Assembly: GCF_001306135.1 (NCBI RefSeq)
Contig: NZ_LGKP01000015.1
Coordinates: 62,001-126,000, forward strand
DNA: 64,000 bases
Direction of reading: 5' to 3'
Origin: Herpetosiphon geysericola
GTDB taxonomy: Bacteria > Chloroflexota > Chloroflexia > Chloroflexales > Herpetosiphonaceae
Shown: one piece after another, positions 60,097 to 64,000 of the stretch
How positions within the stretch are numbered: the stretch's first letter is position 1
Layout of the letters: each line of letters begins with the position of its first letter
Notes under the pieces: model-generated
Database searches by the model: none
Seen by the model: only the letters and a program-made list of their open reading frames with translations
Told to the model about the DNA's origin: nothing
Translations under genes and position numbers: made by a program

Positions 60097-61911
60097 ATGG
60101 GTTTTATTATGGATGGGCTTGATGCAGAGGCCTATGACCGTACCTATAGCGATGGTCAACTCTTGCGTCGCATCATGCACTATTTTACGCCTCAACGCCG
60201 CGCCATGGCAATTGCGGCAGGGGCGATTTTTTTGAATGCGGTGCTCGATACAGCATTGCCAATTTTTGTTTCAATCAGCCTTGATCAGCTGCAAGAAAAC
60301 CGCAACATGAGCACGTTTATCTATTTGGCAATTGGCTTAACGCTGATCGCGACCTTGGCGTGGGTGTTTAATGCCGTGCGCCAGCAACTTTCTAGCCGTG
60401 CGGTTGGCGATGTTGTGCTCGCCCTGCGCGAAGATGCCTGCGATGCTGTGCTTGAGCGCGATATGTCGTTCTACGATACCTTTCAATCGGGCAAAGTCGT
60501 CAGTCGGGTCAACTCCGATACCCAAGCTTTTTCGCAGGTGATGACGCTGACGCTTGATTTGCTTAGCCGTTTGTTGCTGGTCAGTTTGTTGATTGGCTAT
60601 CTGTTTACAATCAATGTCACGTTGACCTTCACCATGCTTGGTTTTGCCCCGATTATCTTTTTCTTCGCACTGGCTTTTCGTAAAATTGCCCGCACGACCA
60701 TCACCCAATCCCGGCGTATGACGGCGACCGTCAGTAGCCACATTCAAGAAACAGTCAGCGGGATTGGGGTGGCCAAAACCTTTCGTCAGGAGCCAGTGAT
60801 TTTTCGTGAGTTTCACGAAGTCAACGAGAAATCACGCAGTGTCAACCAAAAAACGCGCTTTGTGTTTAGCAGCATCTTCCCGTTGATGAATGGCTTGGCC
60901 GGGATTGGTACGGCCTTGCTGGTTTACTGGGGCGCGGTGACAGTTGATGCAGGCAGTTTGTCGGTTGGCGATTGGTTCTTGTTTGTCCAAGGGCTGACCA
61001 TGTTTTGGTTTCCTTTGACCAGCATTGCATCATTCTGGAGCCAATTTCAATTGGGCTTGGCTGCTGGCGAGCGGGTGTTTGCCTTGATCGATGCTGAATC
61101 GAATGTGGTGCAAAATAACAAGCTTAAACTTACACCAGTGCAAGGCCGCATCAACTTCAAAAACGTAAATTTCAGCTATACCCCCGAAGAGCCAGTGCTG
61201 CGCAATTTCGCGCTCGAAATTCAGCCAGGCGAGACAATTGCCTTGGTTGGGCATACTGGTTCGGGCAAATCGAGTATTGCCAAGTTGATCGCCCGCTTCT
61301 ACGAGTTTCAGGGTGGCAGCATCGAAATCGATGGCGTAGATATTCGCGATCTCGACCTTGGCGATTATCGCAGCCAATTGGGGATTGTAACCCAAACCCC
61401 GTTTTTGTTTGATGGCAATGTGCGCGAGAATATTCGCTATGGCAAGCCCGATGCCTCTGACGAGGAAGTGCAAACCGTGGCGCGCCTCGTGGGCGGCGGC
61501 GATTGGCTTGGCAGTTTGCCCAACGGTTTAGATACTGATGTTGGCGAGCGGGGCGGCAATCTTTCGCTTGGGCAACGTCAATTAGTGGCGTTGGCGCGGG
61601 TGCTGTTGCAAGATCCAGCAATTGTAATTCTCGATGAAGCGACTGCCAGCATCGATCCGCTGACCGAAGCGTTGATTCAAGAAGGGCTTGATGTGATTTT
61701 GCAGAATCGTTCGGCGATTGTGATTGCCCACCGACTTTCGACTGTGCGCCATGCGGATCGGATTATTGTGCTACGCAAAGGCGAAATTATCGAGACTGGC
61801 AGCCACGAGGGCTTGCTCGATCAAAATGGCCACTATGCAGAGCTGTATAACACCTACTTCCGCCACCAAAGCCTTGAGTATATTGAGTCCAGTGTAAAGT
61901 ATGAGGGATGA
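60097..61911 (+). CDS. ABC exporter (fused permease and ATPase)
   Basis: A 604-residue half-transporter that works as a dimer. Six membrane helices between about residues 35 and 325, with coupling-helix pattern YDTFQSGKVVSRVNSDT and AKTFRQEPVIFREFHEV. ATPase domain: Walker A GHTGSGKS (385-392), Q-loop TQTPFLFDGNVRENI, signature LSLGQRQ (about 487-493; LSLGQ instead of LSGGQ), Walker B VILDEATASID (about 510-520), H-loop IAHRLST. It could export lipids, drugs or peptides; the substrate is unknown. The stop codon TGA is supplied by the first repeat word of the following cluster (GAGGGATGAAGG), a sign that repeat sequence has reached the coding end. Confidence 0.92.
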   Translation: MGFIMDGLDAEAYDRTYSDGQLLRRIMHYFTPQRRAMAIAAGAIFLNAVLDTALPIFVSISLDQLQENRNMSTFIYLAIGLTLIATLAWVFNAVRQQLSSRAVGDVVLALREDACDAVLERDMSFYDTFQSGKVVSRVNSDTQAFSQVMTLTLDLLSRLLLVSLLIGYLFTINVTLTFTMLGFAPIIFFFALAFRKIARTTITQSRRMTATVSSHIQETVSGIGVAKTFRQEPVIFREFHEVNEKSRSVNQKTRFVFSSIFPLMNGLAGIGTALLVYWGAVTVDAGSLSVGDWFLFVQGLTMFWFPLTSIASFWSQFQLGLAAGERVFALIDAESNVVQNNKLKLTPVQGRINFKNVNFSYTPEEPVLRNFALEIQPGETIALVGHTGSGKSSIAKLIARFYEFQGGSIEIDGVDIRDLDLGDYRSQLGIVTQTPFLFDGNVRENIRYGKPDASDEEVQTVARLVGGGDWLGSLPNGLDTDVGERGGNLSLGQRQLVALARVLLQDPAIVILDEATASIDPLTEALIQEGLDVILQNRSAIVIAHRLSTVRHADRIIVLRKGEIIETGSHEGLLDQNGHYAELYNTYFRHQSLEYIESSVKYEG

Positions 61912-62118
61912 AGGATGAAGGTACGAGCATAGAACATAGAACATAGGATTCAGGGGTAGTTTTAACGCAGAGGCGCAGAGGAAGTATGGCTCTTGGCTAT
62001 GGGAACAGAATCGAATACATCTGGGCTAATCCTAAAAAATAATCATTCGTGCAATTCGTGGCTCAAAACGGAGCCTTCGTGCTCTTCGCGTGCTTCGCGG
62101 TTCCATTTTTCGCCCTCT
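61903..62118. repeat. Intergenic repeat-word cluster after ABC exporter
   Basis: Words in order: GAGGGATGAAGGATGAAGGT, GAGCATAGAACATAGAACAT, TTAACGCAGAGGCGCAGAGG, GGCTCTTGGCTATGGGAACA, AATCATTCGTGCAATTCGTG, CTTCGTGCTCTTCGCGTGCT. A compact full set of the word families in about 215 bp. Confidence 0.85.
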
Positions 62119-62131
62119 TCGTAGATCAAAA

Positions 62132-62167
62132 AACGCCGATCGCTGGTGCATGCCAACGATCGGCGTT
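62132..62167 (-). terminator. Intrinsic terminator of the kinase-isochorismatase operon
   Basis: AACGCCGATCG (62132-62142) pairs perfectly with CGATCGGCGTT (62157-62167). The stem extends with TGG/CCA. The plus-strand A run before it gives a U tract in the minus-strand transcript. Confidence 0.9.
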
Positions 62168-62172
62168 GCTGG

Positions 62173-62694
62173 TTAAAACTTTATATTGGGGCTTGAATAG
62201 ACGCGGGCAAAATTGCGCAAGACACTATTGTGATGGGCAATAATTTGGGCTGCTTTGAGCGCTTCGCCATCGAAGGTGCTGTGCGCATCGGCGGCAAGGC
62301 TTACCCGAAAACCTCGCGACCATGCAGCGCGACAAGTGGTGTCGATACATAATTCGGTTTGAAAACCAGCCAACACCAGATGTTTAATCTCGCGTTGGCG
62401 TAGCATTTCGGCCAAATCGGTGTGCAAAAAGGCATTGGGGGTTTCTTTTTGCAGCACCAAATCGCCAGCTTGCAATGTGCAAACCTCGTGTAACTGCCAG
62501 CCTGGGCTACCTGGCGCATCGGGATCATCGGGGCCGCCATTGTGTTGCACATAGACGATGGCTGCATGATTAGCGCGGGCTGCGTTAATTAATCTTTCGA
62601 TTGCTGCCAACACGCGTTCACTTGCATAGACGGTTGCCTCTGGTGTGAACAGATTGAGTTGAACATCCAGCAACACTAAGGCGGTTTGGCTCAT
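62173..62694 (-). CDS. Isochorismatase-family cysteine hydrolase
   Basis: A 173-residue hydrolase with the family triad D10 (LVLLDVQLNLF), K83 (LVLQKETPNAF) and C116 (GFQTELCIDTT). Related enzymes hydrolyse nicotinamide, isochorismate, N-carbamoyl compounds or ureas; the short form without extra domains fits the nicotinamidase/amidase-like branch, but the substrate is not readable. ATG 62694 with GAGGAG upstream overlaps the stop of the kinase gene (TAATG), so the two are coupled. Confidence 0.9.
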   Translation of the reverse strand: MSQTALVLLDVQLNLFTPEATVYASERVLAAIERLINAARANHAAIVYVQHNGGPDDPDAPGSPGWQLHEVCTLQAGDLVLQKETPNAFLHTDLAEMLRQREIKHLVLAGFQTELCIDTTCRAAWSRGFRVSLAADAHSTFDGEALKAAQIIAHHNSVLRNFARVYSSPNIKF

Positions 62695-64000
62695 TACCAC
62701 TCCTCGCGTACATCAGCGGCACAACGAAAGCCAACCTCAAAATCGGCATCATTGGCAGCGGCTATATTACGATTCGCACCACGTAAGGCATCTGGCGAAC
62801 AAGACCATGAGCCGCCGCGAGTGACACGCAAGCCTGCACTAGTGGGGAAATCACGGCCATCACCTGGGTCATAAGGATAGCGTTTATAGGCTGTATCCGT
62901 CCACTCCCAAATATTGCCAGCCATTTCTGCCGCGCCACATGGGCTATCGCCTTGGGGTGAGTAGGCTCCGATTGGCACGGTGCCGCCAGCGCCGCCATCG
63001 CGGGCATTGGCCCGATTCGCGTCCCACTGATCGCCCCACGGATAGACCCGCTTATGGCCGGTTGTTGCATCCCATGTTGCAGCTTTTTCCCATTCTGCTT
63101 CGGTTGGCAAGCGCTTGCCAGCCCACTGCGCATAGGCTCGGGCCTCATCATGGGTCACTTCAACCACCGGATGATCTTCGATAATATGTGGTGGCAATGG
63201 CCCACCCCAGTAGCGTGGCGGGGTTGTGCCAGTTTCTTGTACAAAGCGCGCATAATCGGCACAGGTTACTGGAAAACGGTCGATCAAAAAGGTTTTGAGA
63301 TCAAGCCGATGCACCGGAACCTCATCAGGGTCATTGCCTTCGCTGCCCATCGGCATGACGCCAGCCATCACCCGCACCATTTCGCGGTTATCGCCTTCCC
63401 ACATTATGCCATGCGGCAGGCGTTCGGCCCGCAATTCGCTTGGGACTTGCAATGGGCGACTTGGTTTGCCAGCATTGGTGCTTGAACGAGGCTGCGTACC
63501 AATCCGCGGCTGACTAATCACCGCTGATTCTGCTGCTGATTCTGCTATGGCATGCGCTGCTGCCTGCATGCTGCGGGCACTAGCGAATTGGGCGACCACG
63601 GCAGGTTGGCTGATACTGACCGCCTGATCTTGCTCAAGCACGCGCTCGAAAACCATATGTAAGGCAGCAGCGCTCGGCGGGCGATGCTCTGGCTCAATCG
63701 CCATAGCCCGATCGACGGCGCGAGCCATCAAGACTGGAATATCAGGCCGAGCTTGTTCGACGGTTTGCATCGAAATGCCGCGCAAGCGATTTGGTGCTTC
63801 TGGCGGCATTTTGCCAACCAACAGATGATAGAGTGTCGCACCTAGGGCATACAAATCAGAACGGGGATCGGTTCCTTGACCCAAATATTGCTCAATTGGT
63901 GAGTAGCCGCCAGAATAAGCTTGGGCTGCGCGATTGGTGGCTGTGCCATCGCGATATTCTTTAGCAATCCCCAAATCGATCACCATCAAATCGCCATTGG
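62694..64000 (-). CDS. Ser/Thr protein kinase fused to formylglycine-generating-enzyme-like domain (5' end beyond window)
   Basis: The frame is open to the right edge, where it reads NGDLMVIDLGIAKEY: the kinase Mg loop with DLG in place of DFG. The kinase C-lobe follows (GYSPIEQYLGQGTDPRSDLYALGATLYHLL, P+1 and helix F region). Then comes an Ala/Ser-rich linker and a C-terminal sulfatase-modifying-factor domain: MPMGSEGNDPDEVPVH, FLIDRFPVTCADYARF, GKRLPTEAEWEKAA, YPWGDQWDANRAN, GNIWEWT, RVTRGGSWSC and a closing GFRCA. Such fusions are typical of signalling-rich Chloroflexota and cyanobacteria; the FGE-like domain may bind or modify Cys-containing targets. Two Cys residues near the GGSWSC site could match the FGE active pair. 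The full N-lobe is outside the window. Confidence 0.88.
   Translation of the reverse strand, partial: NGDLMVIDLGIAKEYRDGTATNRAAQAYSGGYSPIEQYLGQGTDPRSDLYALGATLYHLLVGKMPPEAPNRLRGISMQTVEQARPDIPVLMARAVDRAMAIEPEHRPPSAAALHMVFERVLEQDQAVSISQPAVVAQFASARSMQAAAHAIAESAAESAVISQPRIGTQPRSSTNAGKPSRPLQVPSELRAERLPHGIMWEGDNREMVRVMAGVMPMGSEGNDPDEVPVHRLDLKTFLIDRFPVTCADYARFVQETGTTPPRYWGGPLPPHIIEDHPVVEVTHDEARAYAQWAGKRLPTEAEWEKAATWDATTGHKRVYPWGDQWDANRANARDGGAGGTVPIGAYSPQGDSPCGAAEMAGNIWEWTDTAYKRYPYDPGDGRDFPTSAGLRVTRGGSWSCSPDALRGANRNIAAANDADFEVGFRCAADVREEW

Overview
The window looks like a chromosome segment of a filamentous, non-photosynthetic Chloroflexota bacterium, most likely Herpetosiphon or a close relative. 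This is inferred from gene content and style: secreted proteins with Pro/Thr-rich linkers (TPTP/TATP type), a hen1-pnkp RNA-repair cassette, a class I terpene cyclase, a split nuo operon, moderate GC, and gaps packed with short degenerate repeat words. No rRNA, tRNA, CRISPR array or classical insertion sequence was seen.

Layout. 1-5.5 kb: end of an unknown gene, a membrane protein, ettA, trpC and a divergent fused pabB-pabC. 5.7-12.2 kb: a small unknown protein, a terpene cyclase, then the cassette hen1 / RlaP-like nucleotidyltransferase / pnkp behind a leader with a terminator-like hairpin. 12.6-20.7 kb: trmD, two exported Ig/LysM-type proteins, a VOC/TetR pair with two matching operators, and a secreted M14 carboxypeptidase. 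20.8-23.5 kb: secD-secF with a consensus promoter and a strong terminator. 23.5-31.1 kb: an unknown protein, a multi-GAF histidine kinase whose N-terminus is in another frame, a molybdopterin oxidoreductase, an SPFH protein with a tiny membrane partner, and an RsmC-like methyltransferase. 31.2-39.8 kb: a DUF1028 protein, a chelatase gene whose AAA+ and VWA halves are joined by an apparent programmed -1 frameshift, an S1-domain protein, two receiver-domain proteins, an FAD oxidoreductase and an SDR. 40.2-50.2 kb (minus strand): a GNAT enzyme and the respiratory complex I operon nuoABCDEF-[GxxExxY cassette]-GH, with a near-consensus promoter and a terminator after nuoH. 50.7-64 kb: an R2K ATP-grasp protein, a DUF4180 protein, a TPR lytic transglycosylase lipoprotein, a three-domain nuclease, a GH13 amylase, a P450, an ABC exporter, an isochorismatase-like hydrolase and a Ser/Thr kinase fused to a formylglycine-generating-enzyme-like domain that runs off the right edge.

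Most striking points. (1) The chelatase gene has an A7 slippery run directly before the stop of its AAA+ part, and the -1 frame continues into the linker and VWA domain. (2) A 548-bp cassette encoding a GxxExxY (PD-(D/E)XK-like) protein, bounded by 21-bp inverted repeats that match in 20 positions, lies inside the nuo operon. The same end sequence recurs in other gaps. (3) About ten gaps are mosaics of the same seven or eight short degenerate words, in both orientations, often starting at a stop codon. (4) Several leaders contain mutually exclusive or terminator-like hairpins.

Start codons were moved from the longest open frame wherever a Shine-Dalgarno site or a promoter position decided it. 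Functional names come from motif recognition by eye; no database search was run.
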